Shown here: piece after piece, positions 1-8,441 of the stretch
Numbering within the stretch: position 1 is the first letter of the stretch
Layout: the number at the start of each line of letters is the position of its first letter
Source: Pontibacter virosus
GTDB lineage: Bacteria; Bacteroidota; Bacteroidia; Cytophagales; Hymenobacteraceae
Reading direction: 5' to 3'
DNA: 64,000 nt
Assembly: GCF_003096355.1 (NCBI RefSeq)
Contig: NZ_QEKI01000001.1
Span: forward strand, 248,001-312,000
The notes under the pieces: model-generated
Seen by the model: only the letters and a program-made list of their open reading frames with translations
Told to the model about the DNA's origin: nothing
Database searches by the model: none
Made by a program: the position numbers and the translations under genes

Positions 1-182
1 TACTGTTTGGAGCCTTTACCTACATCGGCAACGGACCAAACTTTATGGTGAAGGCGATTGCAGAAAGCGCCGGTGTGAAAATGCCTTCTTTCTTCGGTTA
101 CGTACTGCGTTACTCTATCCCGTTCCTGTTGCCGATCTTCCTGCTGATCTGGTTCCTGGTCGTGCATCTGAGGCTATTCTAG
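1..182 (+). CDS. C-terminal end of a sodium:proton antiporter-like / citrate-type permease (partial)
   Basis: Only the last 59 codons are present, read in frame from base 3 to the TAG at 180-182. The peptide contains [16 protein letters not shown] and then a hydrophobic run ([17 protein letters not shown]) that would form the last membrane helix. The motif TYIGNGPN followed by a final helix is what I know from Bacteroidota permeases annotated as sodium:proton antiporters or CitMHS/ArsB-like carriers of the ion transporter superfamily. The substrate cannot be told from this fragment. The gene begins outside the window. A strong hairpin terminator follows 23 bases after the stop, so it is the last gene of its transcript. 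Confidence 0.7.
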   Translation, partial: LFGAFTYIGNGPNFMVKAIAESAGVKMPSFFGYVLRYSIPFLLPIFLLIWFLVVHLRLF

Positions 183-204
183 ACCGTATGCTATAACAAT
201 ATGA

Positions 205-246
205 GAAGAGCCGTTCCTTTCAGTAAGGAACGGCTCTTTTTCTTTT
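205..246 (+). terminator. Rho-independent terminator after the permease
   Basis: A GC-rich stem (AAGAGCCGTTCCTT pairing with AAGGAACGGCTCTT around a 4-6 base loop) is followed by a T-rich run (TTTTTCTTTT). It closes the plus-strand transcript entering from the left edge. Confidence 0.9.
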
Positions 247-363
247 GTGTCCTGGTTTATTCATTAAGATGAAATCTATCTGTTTCTCTAATCAGGATAT
301 GAAAATAAAGGTGTTTGACTGCCCCATAAGCACTTTAAGCGCCTTAAAACTAGGTTTTTTCGT

Positions 364-371
364 TATATTTG
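364..371 (+). promoter_or_regulatory. Bacteroidota-type -7 box upstream of the K+/H+ antiporter
   Basis: TATATTTG matches the Bacteroidota -7 consensus TAnnTTTG. It lies 63 bases before the ATG at 435 and is preceded by an AT-rich stretch. The -33 element is not clear. Bases 247-363 hold nothing else I recognise. Confidence 0.55.
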
Positions 372-434
372 TCTTAAGCTGAAATCAAGCTGCACAAATC
401 CTTATATACCTACCTTATCCCATAATCTTAGTGT

Positions 435-1937
435 ATGGAGAATATAAATGTCGAATTAATATTATTTTCTATTGCTATCCTATTTTTCCTGAGTATCCTG
501 GCCGGTAAAGCAGGACATAGATTCGGTGTTCCAGCCTTATTGCTATTTCTGTCGGTGGGTATGATCTCGGGCACCGATGGCATCGGCATTCAATTCGAAA
601 ATATACAAATTGCACAAATCATCGGTACGGTGGCCCTCTGTATCATTCTGTTCTCGGGCGGTATGGACACCAAAATTGCCGACATCCGGCCGGTCATGGC
701 GCAGGGGGTTGTATTGGCGACCGTGGGTGTGTTTCTCACCGCTGTATTGACGGGTTTTGCCATTTGGTGGGTGCTGGGCATGACGGTTGAGTCCGCAGGT
801 ATAGGCCTGACAACTTCATTGCTTTTAGCGGCCACCATGTCCTCCACCGACTCCGCGTCCGTTTTCTCGATTCTCCGGTCTAAAAGAATGCAGCTCAAAA
901 ACAACCTCCGCCCTATGCTGGAGTTGGAAAGCGGCAGTAACGACCCGATGGCTTACATTCTGACTATTACGCTCATTGAAATTGTGCTGATGGAAAGCGG
1001 GGTGAATTACTGGGCCGCAGGAGGCATGCTGGTAATGCAGCTTGTTGTTGGAGGTGCTGCAGGCTTCATTTTTGGCAAGCTGGCTGTGCGCCTGATTAAC
1101 CGGGTTGACATCGACAACGGCTCCCTTTACCCGATACTGGTTTTCACTTGCTGTATCTTCATCTTCTCGGCCACCTACTTTATCAAGGGCAACGGTTTTC
1201 TGGCAGTATACATTGGCGGCCTCGTTATCGGCAACTCTAAGTTTGTGCACAAGCGCTCGTCCCTCAACTTCTTCGATGGCATGGCCTGGATGAGCCAGTT
1301 GCTGATGTTCCTTACCCTGGGCCTATTAGTGAATCCGCGCGAACTGGTTCCCATTATTATCCCAGGTCTGATCATCAGCTTCCTGATGATTTTCATCACC
1401 CGTCCGCTGAGTGTATTCCTATGCCTGATGCCCTTCCGCAAAATGGGTGTCAAAGACAAAGCCTACATTTCGTGGGTAGGCTTGCGGGGAGCAGTGCCTA
1501 TTATCTTTGCCATTTTGCCGCTGGCTGCAGACGTACCACATGCCCGCCTCATGTTTAACATCGTGTTTTTCTGTACGCTGGTTTCGCTGGTGGTGCAGGG
1601 TACGTCACTTTCAAGGATGGCCGTTTGGTTGGGGCTGGCAGAGCAACCGCGTGAGCTTGAAAAACTAAAAGATTTCGACATTGAGTTTTCTGATGAAATT
1701 AAATCCATTACGACAGAGATCAACATCACGGCGCACGCGCTTATTAATGGGAACCACCTGATGGATTTGCCACTGCCAGACAAGACACTTGCCGTTATGG
1801 TGAAACGCGATGACAAGTATTTTGTACCGAAAGGCAAAACGGTTTTGCAGGAAGATGACAAGCTCCTCATTATTACAGACGACCACGAAGCCCTGATGCA
1901 AACCATGCAAAACCTGGGAGCTGCAAGCAAACTGTAA
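435..1937 (+). CDS. CPA1-family potassium/proton antiporter with C-terminal TrkA-C domain (NhaP2/CvrA-like)
   Basis: The 500-residue inner-membrane antiporter would exchange K+ (or Na+) for protons. About 12 hydrophobic segments fill residues 5-395. The signature TDSASVF (138-144) and ESGSNDP (165-171), with the conserved Asn-Asp pair of electroneutral CPA1 exchangers, are present. The last 90 residues (about 415-495) are soluble and look like a TrkA-C (RCK-C) ligand-binding domain, which in NhaP2-type proteins senses nucleotides. E. coli CvrA is longer (578 residues), so the C-terminal regulatory part here is short. The ATG is the first in frame and a -7 box lies 63 bases upstream. It is transcribed alone and faces the convergent gene at 1965. 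Family assignment is firm; ion preference is inference. Confidence 0.88.
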   Translation: MENINVELILFSIAILFFLSILAGKAGHRFGVPALLLFLSVGMISGTDGIGIQFENIQIAQIIGTVALCIILFSGGMDTKIADIRPVMAQGVVLATVGVFLTAVLTGFAIWWVLGMTVESAGIGLTTSLLLAATMSSTDSASVFSILRSKRMQLKNNLRPMLELESGSNDPMAYILTITLIEIVLMESGVNYWAAGGMLVMQLVVGGAAGFIFGKLAVRLINRVDIDNGSLYPILVFTCCIFIFSATYFIKGNGFLAVYIGGLVIGNSKFVHKRSSLNFFDGMAWMSQLLMFLTLGLLVNPRELVPIIIPGLIISFLMIFITRPLSVFLCLMPFRKMGVKDKAYISWVGLRGAVPIIFAILPLAADVPHARLMFNIVFFCTLVSLVVQGTSLSRMAVWLGLAEQPRELEKLKDFDIEFSDEIKSITTEINITAHALINGNHLMDLPLPDKTLAVMVKRDDKYFVPKGKTVLQEDDKLLIITDDHEALMQTMQNLGAASKL

Positions 1938-1964
1938 CCTACCCGTAAAGGGAAGCCCTGTTAT

Positions 1965-2723
1965 TTACGTGTACTGCAACTGCTCCCTGACCTCTAAAAT
2001 ATTTTCTGCAGGTATAGCTGTCTGAATTGATAGCTCTCCCCTAATTGGGCGGACATCATAACCATTAGCCTCATCCAGCATTTGGTCTAGCATGAATTTG
2101 GCCAGTTCCGCCACCTGGCTGTCAGTTGCATCTGCTATTTGAACGCGGCAGGTTATGACAACAGGTATTCCCAAACGTTTGAGAGGCGGATAGAATTTAT
2201 AGCGTTTCCTAACTAAGGCGGCCCGCAATGCACGGCCTCCATAAAAATCTACCAGATCCTGGCAATCATACTGCTCTGTTTCTGCCTCTGTCAGGTATAC
2301 CCACACAAACCCCTGCCTGTTTTTGAAAGCATCACTTCTCACAAAATCCTTTAGCTCCTCTTCCGCTTCTATCCTATCCTCAGGCATTTCGAGGAAAGTG
2401 GCAAGATTTGATAGCCCTGCCGTCAGTGTTTTTTTACCCAGTAGCAACAAGCCTGTCTTGTAAATCTTTTCGGGGGTAAGTAGCCTGGTGCAGTGATACG
2501 ATTTAATGGCATAACTCCGCAGCATAATAGCCAGCTGTTTCTGGGCCTGCACATAGAGAGAGTCAGGTATAGCCGAAAGCCAGCTTTTTCCCTCCAAATT
2601 TTTAGTAAGTTCCAACTCCCGCTCCTGGCCGATTCGGGCGATGTTTGGGGCTACATAGTCAATGATATCCTGTGGCCAAGTTGTTTTGTCTTCTAGTATG
2701 ATTAAAGTTGCGTTGTTACTCAT
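1965..2723 (-). CDS. Hypothetical protein, 252 residues
   Basis: I do not recognise this gene. The product has no signal peptide and no membrane segment, so it is probably cytoplasmic. It is mixed alpha/beta in character, with many charged residues, a Lys/Arg/Tyr-rich patch at about 180-195 (RKRYKFYPPLKRLGIPVVI) and no motif I can assign. The start is the ATG at 2721-2723. Base composition is more AT-rich than neighbouring housekeeping genes, which suggests an accessory gene, but no mobility gene is near. It converges on the antiporter with 27 bases between stops and is followed upstream by a long gene-poor stretch. Confidence 0.7.
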   Translation of the reverse strand: MSNNATLIILEDKTTWPQDIIDYVAPNIARIGQERELELTKNLEGKSWLSAIPDSLYVQAQKQLAIMLRSYAIKSYHCTRLLTPEKIYKTGLLLLGKKTLTAGLSNLATFLEMPEDRIEAEEELKDFVRSDAFKNRQGFVWVYLTEAETEQYDCQDLVDFYGGRALRAALVRKRYKFYPPLKRLGIPVVITCRVQIADATDSQVAELAKFMLDQMLDEANGYDVRPIRGELSIQTAIPAENILEVREQLQYT

Positions 2724-3297
2724 GTTATCAAGAGCATTAAGAATTTTTAAAATAATACAGTCGCTTCACAGCGGATGAGCAGGACATATGGAGAACCTAT
2801 TAGCTAGCCCACGATCTTCATATCTTCTTTAGAACATGTGTAACTAACCAATTAGCAATCCTCCTTGTCTTTGATTTCACAGATGCCACCCCGGGCCCCC
2901 TGGCTAGCTCATGTATGTGGCTGGTTTTGAAAGAAAGTGGAATGTCAAAAATGGAAAGCAACTTGGCTTATCCGAGCCTCCCTGCTTAAAAACAGATGAA
3001 GTAGCCATGGGGGAAAGCAGTATTCCTTAGTAGCCAATGGTATGCAAAGACAGAGAACTTGCTTGGGCAAGTCACAAACAGGGCTACTCAGGATCGGTAT
3101 TTCCCGGCGCATACAAATCCACAAATTATAAGTCAGACCACATGCCTGAAATTGGATAATTTCAGGCATGTGCGTTAGCAGAACCTAATAAGGACGCTTT
3201 TTAGCTGGTTGCGCGCAAGACAGCAAAGGGCACAGCCCTGACCGATGAGGGGAGCTTGCTTTTGTAGAAATCGGGTACAAGTTGCTGGGGTAGCCTA
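2724..3297. other. Gene-poor stretch between the hypothetical gene and the small secreted protein
   Basis: About 570 bases without a convincing gene. Open frames on both strands are short and have unlikely composition. The only clear structure is the hairpin at 3141-3170. I see no tRNA, repeat array or recognisable regulatory RNA. Confidence 0.6.
3141..3170. terminator. Perfect 13-bp hairpin without a T tract
   Basis: CATGCCTGAAATT (3141-3153) pairs perfectly with AATTTCAGGCATG (3158-3170) across a GGAT loop. It lies 128 bases beyond the stop of the minus-strand gene at 3298-3630. Neither side has a T run, so it may be a transcript-end stabiliser or a protein-binding palindrome and not a classic terminator. 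Confidence 0.45.
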
Positions 3298-3630
3298 CTA
3301 AGGGGCCTGGGGTCGAATGGAGAGGTAAAAGTACTTGATAAAGCAGCCCCTGCCGGAAGCTTTGTCCGCATAAGGTGGAATGACCTCATCACTGGGGGCA
3401 ATAAAAGTAAAGTGCTTAAGTGGAATTTCAGCTTTCTGTAAGCCGTAATAAACACCGGAAGGCGGAGCAGCATCCTGAGCAAGACGCTGCTTCCCCTGTG
3501 AGAGGGTGGAACCCGTTTCGTCTGGTGCGTGCGTAACAGATTCGGATAGAACAGGGATTTGAAATGTAGTGCCATAGCCTGATGCCGCATACCCGTGACA
3601 AAGCAAGATGACCAGCAACAGGACGGCCAT
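3298..3630 (-). CDS. Small secreted hypothetical protein
   Basis: The 110-residue product starts MAVLLLVILLCHGYAASGYG, a plausible signal peptide ending near ASG. The mature part has no motif I know. An in-frame ATG at 3675 would add 15 residues with a basic stretch (NCIRPLR) before the hydrophobic core. I chose 3630 because a TAnnTTTG box at 3685-3692 would leave a 48-base leader; the 3675 start would make the mRNA nearly leaderless. It lies downstream of aroC on the same strand but seems to have its own promoter. Without homologue data it is a moderate-confidence gene. Confidence 0.5.
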   Translation of the reverse strand: MAVLLLVILLCHGYAASGYGTTFQIPVLSESVTHAPDETGSTLSQGKQRLAQDAAPPSGVYYGLQKAEIPLKHFTFIAPSDEVIPPYADKASGRGCFIKYFYLSIRPQAP

Positions 3631-3684
3631 CCTTAAAGGCCTGATACAGTTCGATATGTTTACGCCGCTTAACATCACTACTAA

Positions 3685-3692
3685 CAAATATA
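3685..3692 (-). promoter_or_regulatory. -7 box for the small secreted protein gene
   Basis: On the minus strand the sequence reads TATATTTG, an exact match to TAnnTTTG, 54 bases before the ATG at 3630. It supports the reality of the small gene downstream of aroC. Confidence 0.45.
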
Positions 3693-3722
3693 AGCATTTT
3701 AAGCGAGAGTGGCCCTATCATT

Positions 3723-4808
3723 TCAGGGCGTCAGCCTATTCATGCGCTGCCGGAGCAGGAAATCGGCCAGCACGAGCGCAGCCATGGCGTCGACAATAGG
3801 TACGGCACGCGGCAGTACGCAAGGGTCGTGGCGACCTTTGCCCTGCAGGGTAATCTCCTCACCGGTATCGTTTATCGTTTGCTGCGGCTGCAGGATAGTA
3901 GCAACGGGCTTAAAGGCTACACTGAAATAGATGTCCTGCCCGTTGCTGATGCCGCCCTGTATACCGCCTGAGTAGTTCGTGCGGGTGCGTACGTTGCCCT
4001 GTTCATCAGTATAGAACTGGTCGTTGTGCTCCGAGCCGCGTAGTTTTACTCCTTCGAAACCACTGCCGTACTCAAATCCCTTCACGGCATTGATGCTCAG
4101 CATGGCTTTGCCCAACTCCGCATGCAGCTTGTCGAAAACCGGCTCGCCCAGCCCCACTGGTACACCCTGCACCACGCAGCTCACTACGCCACCAATGGTA
4201 TCCAGACTGTCACGTGCATCTTCTATCAGGCCGATCATGCGGGCGGCTGTTGTACCATCAGGGCAGCGAACTTTGTTGCTGTCGATCTGCGACAGGTCGA
4301 GTTTGGAGTAATGCTTACGCACTTTTAAGCCTCCCACCTGCGACACATATGAGCGCACCGTAATGCCATGGTGCTGCAACAACTTGGCTGCCAAAGCACC
4401 CGCTGCCACACGGGCCACTGTTTCGCGGGCAGAGCTGCGGCCGCCGCCGCGGTGGTCGCGCAAACCATACTTTACAGTGTAGGTATAGTCGGCGTGCGAA
4501 GGCCGGAAGGCTTGCGCTACATGCGAGTAGTCGTGGCTTGCCTGGTCTTTGTTGCCGACAACCATCGCAATGGGCGTGCCTGTGGTCTTGCCTTCAAACA
4601 CACCAGAGAGTATCGTTACCCTGTCCTCTTCCTTGCGGGGAGTCGTGATATCGGACTGTCCGGGCCGGCGGCGGTCCAAGGCAAGCTGTATCTCCTCTCT
4701 TGTGATTTCCAGTCCTGCAGGGCAGCCATCCACAATCACGCCCACTGCCACGCCATGGGACTCGCCAAAGGTGGTTATTTTGAAAATCTTACCGTATGTG
4801 TTGCTCAT
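3723..4808 (-). CDS. aroC: Chorismate synthase
   Basis: This enzyme makes chorismate from 5-enolpyruvylshikimate 3-phosphate, the last common step to the aromatic amino acids. It needs reduced FMN. The 361-residue length is normal. Visible family motifs are [15 protein letters not shown] at 5-19 with the catalytic His at 18, [17 protein letters not shown] at 47-62, [10 protein letters not shown] at 101-110 and [10 protein letters not shown] at 121-130. It is the second gene of a minus-strand pair: its ATG overlaps the TGA of batD by four bases (ATGA), so translation is probably coupled. The functional link to batD is not obvious. Confidence 0.98.
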   Translation of the reverse strand: MSNTYGKIFKITTFGESHGVAVGVIVDGCPAGLEITREEIQLALDRRRPGQSDITTPRKEEDRVTILSGVFEGKTTGTPIAMVVGNKDQASHDYSHVAQAFRPSHADYTYTVKYGLRDHRGGGRSSARETVARVAAGALAAKLLQHHGITVRSYVSQVGGLKVRKHYSKLDLSQIDSNKVRCPDGTTAARMIGLIEDARDSLDTIGGVVSCVVQGVPVGLGEPVFDKLHAELGKAMLSINAVKGFEYGSGFEGVKLRGSEHNDQFYTDEQGNVRTRTNYSGGIQGGISNGQDIYFSVAFKPVATILQPQQTINDTGEEITLQGKGRHDPCVLPRAVPIVDAMAALVLADFLLRQRMNRLTP

Positions 4809-6244
4809 TTGATGTTCCGATATTTTAAAAAGATAAACCCTGACAAGGCCAGCAGCACCAGCAGGATGATATTAGTATAGCGCTTAATGACTTTTTCCTG
4901 TGATAGGCTGACCAGAGTATGGTCCTCGTTTTCGATGATCTTGTAGAAAGGGCCCAGATCGCGGGCCAGCACCATGGTACCCGCTTCGGCTATACCTGTC
5001 ACCGTCACGCTCAGCTCTGACCGAAGCGTGTCATACGTGGCAGTAACCGGATTGAAGTAGATCCACTGGAAGTCATTGGCCATGTTGTAGGTGCCCGGCA
5101 CACGGCCCAGCACGGAATAGGTGAAGCGCTTCACTCCTTGCACACGACCGGCACGCAACGTAATATCCTGCCGCATATCGGGCGGATAGAAGTCGAGTGT
5201 ACCGGTAGTAGTCGGGCTTGGAGGCATGATTGCGGCCAGGTTGCCCTCTCCTTCCAGCTCAAACATGTACCGGAAACTTCTGTTAAGCGGCACTGACTGG
5301 CTTGACAGGCCCTCCCGCAGGGTATATTCTCCAACTGGCACCATATCGCGCAATGGGTGGGGTGGCAACTCTTTGACAGGTATAATGTGCTCCCGGGCAA
5401 AAAAGGTTTTATACCCTTCCAGCCTGTCTTCGAGCAGCGTCGGGTTAACGGCCACTTTGTACTTGAGCATGCGCAGCGACAGCTTCGGAAAGTGCAGCGG
5501 CTCGGTGGTGAGGGGGTATAGTACGGCTTCATACAACCTGAAGCGCAGGTATGGCTCCCCCTGCACTACCACCTGCTCAGGGGTTACTTCGTCTATCTCG
5601 AATACTTCCTCCCAGGCATTGGGTTGTTTCAGCTGGCGTAGGATGCCTGTTATCTGGTTGCCGAAGTCATGAAAGTCCAGCAGCCGCTGGTCTGCCTCGG
5701 CCAGGTAAAAGTACAGCACAATGTTGAGGCCTTCGCCTACGTATACTTCCTTCTTATCGGTGTAGAGTGTCAGGAATGCATTGTCTTCCTGATCCACGTA
5801 CTCCTGGGGCTGCGCTTCGCCCTGTTCGGGCTGCTGCGGAATGACCAGATCCGGTGCCTGGGGACTGACGGTAGCCATTGGCCCCACTTTGATCTTCATG
5901 CCGGCCGACTTCAAGACCTGTCCGTTTACAGTCATGTTGAATGGCTTGAGCTCGAAGTCTCCTTCGGCCAAGGCGGCATAATTCTGGGTAACGGTGAGTA
6001 CGGTGGTAGTTTTGCCTCCTGCTATAACCGTTTTGGTGGACGAAAAACGATTGCTTTTTTTGAAGCCCTCTATCTCCGGAAAAGGAGAATAATCCTTGAG
6101 TTGCTGATCCTGCAGCCGTATGGAAACCGTGAAGTAGGTGTTGATGGACAGTGGACTTTTCCCCAGCTCAATGCGGGCCTGCTGCCCAAAAGCGGGCACC
6201 AACACCAACAGGTATAGCAGCACAAGTAGAAAAGTCAGGCGCAT
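4805..6244 (-). CDS. batD: BatD-family protein (Bacteroides aerotolerance type)
   Basis: The 479-residue protein has a signal peptide ([22 protein letters not shown]), a long beta-rich periplasmic part and one C-terminal membrane helix (about 455-474) followed by a short basic tail, the usual BatD layout. BatD proteins are normally encoded beside batA, batB, batC and a MoxR ATPase, and are linked to oxygen tolerance and envelope integrity. Here no other bat gene is adjacent. A MoxR gene lies 23 kb away at 27381. A TAnnTTTG box at 6261-6268 sits 17 bases before the start, so this gene leads the batD-aroC transcript. Confidence 0.85.
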   Translation of the reverse strand: MRLTFLLVLLYLLVLVPAFGQQARIELGKSPLSINTYFTVSIRLQDQQLKDYSPFPEIEGFKKSNRFSSTKTVIAGGKTTTVLTVTQNYAALAEGDFELKPFNMTVNGQVLKSAGMKIKVGPMATVSPQAPDLVIPQQPEQGEAQPQEYVDQEDNAFLTLYTDKKEVYVGEGLNIVLYFYLAEADQRLLDFHDFGNQITGILRQLKQPNAWEEVFEIDEVTPEQVVVQGEPYLRFRLYEAVLYPLTTEPLHFPKLSLRMLKYKVAVNPTLLEDRLEGYKTFFAREHIIPVKELPPHPLRDMVPVGEYTLREGLSSQSVPLNRSFRYMFELEGEGNLAAIMPPSPTTTGTLDFYPPDMRQDITLRAGRVQGVKRFTYSVLGRVPGTYNMANDFQWIYFNPVTATYDTLRSELSVTVTGIAEAGTMVLARDLGPFYKIIENEDHTLVSLSQEKVIKRYTNIILLVLLALSGFIFLKYRNIK

Positions 6245-6260
6245 AATTCTGGTATAATAG

Positions 6261-6268
6261 CAAATTTA
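6261..6268 (-). promoter_or_regulatory. -7 box for batD-aroC
   Basis: The minus strand reads TAAATTTG, an exact TAnnTTTG match, ending 17 bases before the batD ATG. The leader would be about ten bases. Confidence 0.5.
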
Positions 6269-6534
6269 CAAATTCTTGTCGCTATACCCCCGAATATTAT
6301 AGTCCAATTTTCAGGAATCTGCCCTTTTACTCTGCCTCAGGTTGATTAGCCGTTTCTATAAAATAGAGGCCTTTCTTAAGCGTTCTACCACTAGATGATT
6401 TACAGAAAATGGCTCAGGATTAACGTTCATAATCAGTTAATTAAATAAGAATTTTACAAATTAATCAAACCTGAATGAACTTTTTAGACTATTTTCGTAT
6501 ATCAGAATAGAATACCAAAATACCACAAACGATA

Positions 6535-6726
6535 ATGCTGGAGTACGTTAAAACGATCTTGTTGAAGGTGAGCTTTGACAAAATGCTGTTTGAAAAAGAA
6601 TTGAGAAAAGCCTTTAAAGTGCTGATTCCCGAAGAACTCAAGCAGCTGAAACAATGGTGCTATGAAAAATTTTCGGAGATGTACCTTTATGTGCTCAACA
6701 AGGTATTCTCCAGGGCTCAGGTCTGA
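6535..6726 (+). CDS. Small conserved hypothetical protein, 63 residues
   Basis: The sequence is basic, rich in Leu and Lys and predicted to be nearly all helical ([27 protein letters not shown]). I know very similar short proteins from other Cytophagales, with no assigned function. The start is the ATG at 6535, about 40 bases after an imperfect -7 box (TATTTTCG at 6490-6497). Its stop overlaps the 3' end of the convergent queG gene by ten bases. There is no signal peptide or membrane span, so it is probably a cytoplasmic, possibly nucleic-acid- or protein-binding, helical peptide; that role is a guess. Confidence 0.7.
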   Translation: MLEYVKTILLKVSFDKMLFEKELRKAFKVLIPEELKQLKQWCYEKFSEMYLYVLNKVFSRAQV

Positions 6727-7676
6727 GGATCGGGGCTTTGCTCAACAAAGCGGATATTACGCAGTAGGCCATTGTAACCTGTTCGTTTCACAGCTGATTT
6801 CTTGAACAGCTGCGCAAAGACCTCCTGTGTGATTTCCTCCCAGTCCGACTTCTTCATTTCCTTCAGCTGCGGTTGCGGCTCAAAGGTCGGCTCCTGGTGC
6901 GGCTTGCTAAACCGGTTCCAGGGGCACACATCCTGGCAGATGTCGCAGCCAAAAATCCAGTTACCGAACTTCCCGTTCATTTCCTGCGGCAGTTGGTCTT
7001 TCAGCTCGATGGTGAAGTAGGAGATGCATTTGCTCCCGTCTACCACATAAGGCGCCACGATCGCATCCGTCGGGCAGGCGTCCAGGCAGCGGGTACAGGA
7101 GCCGCAGTAGTCTTTGATCGGGCCATCATATTCCAGTTCCAGATCGATGATCAGTTCGGCGACAAAATGAAAACTTCCTGCTTGCGGCGTGATCAGGAGG
7201 GTATGTTTACCAACCCAGCCCAGTCCGCTTTTCGAGGCCCAGGCCTTGTCCAGCACCGGGGCCGAATCCACGAAGCAGCGACCGCCTACCTCCCCTATTT
7301 CCTCATTTATGTAATTGAGCAGCGTCTTCAGCTTGTCTTTGATGACAAAGTGATAGTCGGTACCGTAGGCATACTTCGACACTTTATAGGTATCCTCGCC
7401 GGCCTGCTGATTTTCTTTTTCGGGGTAGTAGTTGAGCAGCAGCGATACCACCGATTTTGCCCCTTCCACCAACAGACGCGGGTCGAGCCGCTTGTCGAAG
7501 TGGTTTTCCATGTAGTGCATCTGCCCGTGCATATTCTGCTTCAGCCAGTTCTCCAGCCGCGGCGCCTCCTCCTCTAGAAATTCCGCTTTAGAAATGCCGC
7601 AGTACATGAAGCCCAGTTCCTGTGCCTTCTGCTTGATGAGGTATGTGTAGTCGGATTTGTTCAAAATAAATGTCAC
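6717..7676 (-). CDS. queG: Epoxyqueuosine reductase
   Basis: QueG reduces epoxyqueuosine to queuosine in tRNA anticodons, using cobalamin and two [4Fe-4S] clusters. The 319-residue protein shows [13 protein letters not shown] at 135-147 with the catalytic Asp, [12 protein letters not shown], the first cluster motif [12 protein letters not shown] at about 192-203 and the second [11 protein letters not shown] at about 244-254. Length is slightly short (E. coli 379) because the C-terminal HEAT-like tail is reduced. The ATG at 7674-7676 is about 28 bases after a TAnnTTTG box. It is transcribed alone and overlaps the end of the convergent small gene by ten bases. Confidence 0.95.
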   Translation of the reverse strand: MTFILNKSDYTYLIKQKAQELGFMYCGISKAEFLEEEAPRLENWLKQNMHGQMHYMENHFDKRLDPRLLVEGAKSVVSLLLNYYPEKENQQAGEDTYKVSKYAYGTDYHFVIKDKLKTLLNYINEEIGEVGGRCFVDSAPVLDKAWASKSGLGWVGKHTLLITPQAGSFHFVAELIIDLELEYDGPIKDYCGSCTRCLDACPTDAIVAPYVVDGSKCISYFTIELKDQLPQEMNGKFGNWIFGCDICQDVCPWNRFSKPHQEPTFEPQPQLKEMKKSDWEEITQEVFAQLFKKSAVKRTGYNGLLRNIRFVEQSPDPQT

Positions 7677-7677
7677 T

Positions 7678-7695
7678 CAGGTATAGCTATACCTG
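7678..7695. repeat. 18-bp perfect palindrome made of two iterated AGGTATAG motifs
   Basis: CAGGTATAGCTATACCTG is a perfect palindrome formed by AGGTATAG and its complement meeting head to head. It lies in the queG leader, just before the start codon. See the finding on the iterated octamer. Confidence 0.85.
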
Positions 7696-7703
7696 GAGAA
7701 GAA

Positions 7704-7711
7704 CAAATTTA
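7704..7711 (-). promoter_or_regulatory. -7 box for queG
   Basis: The minus strand reads TAAATTTG, an exact TAnnTTTG match, 27 bases before the queG ATG. Confidence 0.5.
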
Positions 7712-7933
7712 CGGAGAAATAAGTCCGGATTCGAACCTAAGTTTGCTTCGTTATACCTGAGTTCTACAATCCTCACTCCCCAGGTTGTCCGTTTGTGGAC
7801 AGAGTTGTACTATTTAGAACACATTCAGAACTTGACCACAGCTCTGAAAATGCCTTTAAACCTATTTGAAGGCGCTTTATGGATTTGGCATACGCTTGGG
7901 TATAGAACCAGTAACTATAATAACCTCACAACT

Positions 7934-8380
7934 ATGAAAAATCACTGCATTCTACTCATCGCCTTTCTGATCGGCTTCACCTTTAACGTGCAGGCACAAG
8001 GACAAAAATTACAGAACGGGAAAATCTTTCATCTGCACCCAGCAGGGGAACAGGACTGGAATTACGCGCAGGCTTACCGGAGTGGCAATATGCTATACCT
8101 GTCAGGCACCGTCGGGAAAGGCGACATGGACCAGGCGATGGAACGCGTCTACAAAACCATTGAACTAACGCTGAAGCAATACGGACTCGACTTGACACAT
8201 GCAGTTAAAGAGAACCTGTATGCCACAGACATTGAGGCAGCCAAGAAAAGCCAGCCCATACGCAAGAAATATTATGGCACCCACACACCAGCTGCCACCT
8301 GGGTTCAGGTCTCGAGGCTGTTTGAAGAAGATACTGTTCTGGAAGTGGAGGTGATCGCAGAGATTAAGAAGACGGAGTAG
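7934..8380 (+). CDS. Secreted RidA/YjgF family protein
   Basis: The 148-residue product starts MKNHCILLIAFLIGFTFNVQAQGQ, a clear signal peptide, followed by a RidA (YjgF/YER057c/UK114) fold at about 40-145. RidA enzymes hydrolyse reactive enamines and imines; secreted members are common in Bacteroidota and their substrates are unknown. The usual arginine of canonical RidA active sites is replaced by TWVQVSRLF near 118-126, so deaminase activity is doubtful. The open frame extends 88 codons upstream, but only the ATG at 7934 gives a signal peptide. A -7 box is not clear. Confidence 0.8.
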   Translation: MKNHCILLIAFLIGFTFNVQAQGQKLQNGKIFHLHPAGEQDWNYAQAYRSGNMLYLSGTVGKGDMDQAMERVYKTIELTLKQYGLDLTHAVKENLYATDIEAAKKSQPIRKKYYGTHTPAATWVQVSRLFEEDTVLEVEVIAEIKKTE

Positions 8381-8410
8381 CATTTGTATGCAGCTATTCT
8401 CAGAATAGTA

Positions 8411-8418
8411 TACATTTG
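8411..8418 (+). promoter_or_regulatory. -7 box for the lipoprotein amidohydrolase
   Basis: TACATTTG, an exact TAnnTTTG match, lies 24 bases before the ATG at 8442. Confidence 0.5.
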
Positions 8419-8441
8419 TCTTGTTCTGTCAGTTATCTACC

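Noticed and set aside
2945..3169. Minus-strand open frame of 74 codons in the gene-poor stretch
   Set aside because: Composition is unlike a protein, and its first codons are an arm of the 3141-3170 hairpin.
7670..7933. N-terminal extension of the secreted RidA gene
   Set aside because: The frame is open, but the added 88 residues have no protein-like pattern and would hide a clear signal peptide.
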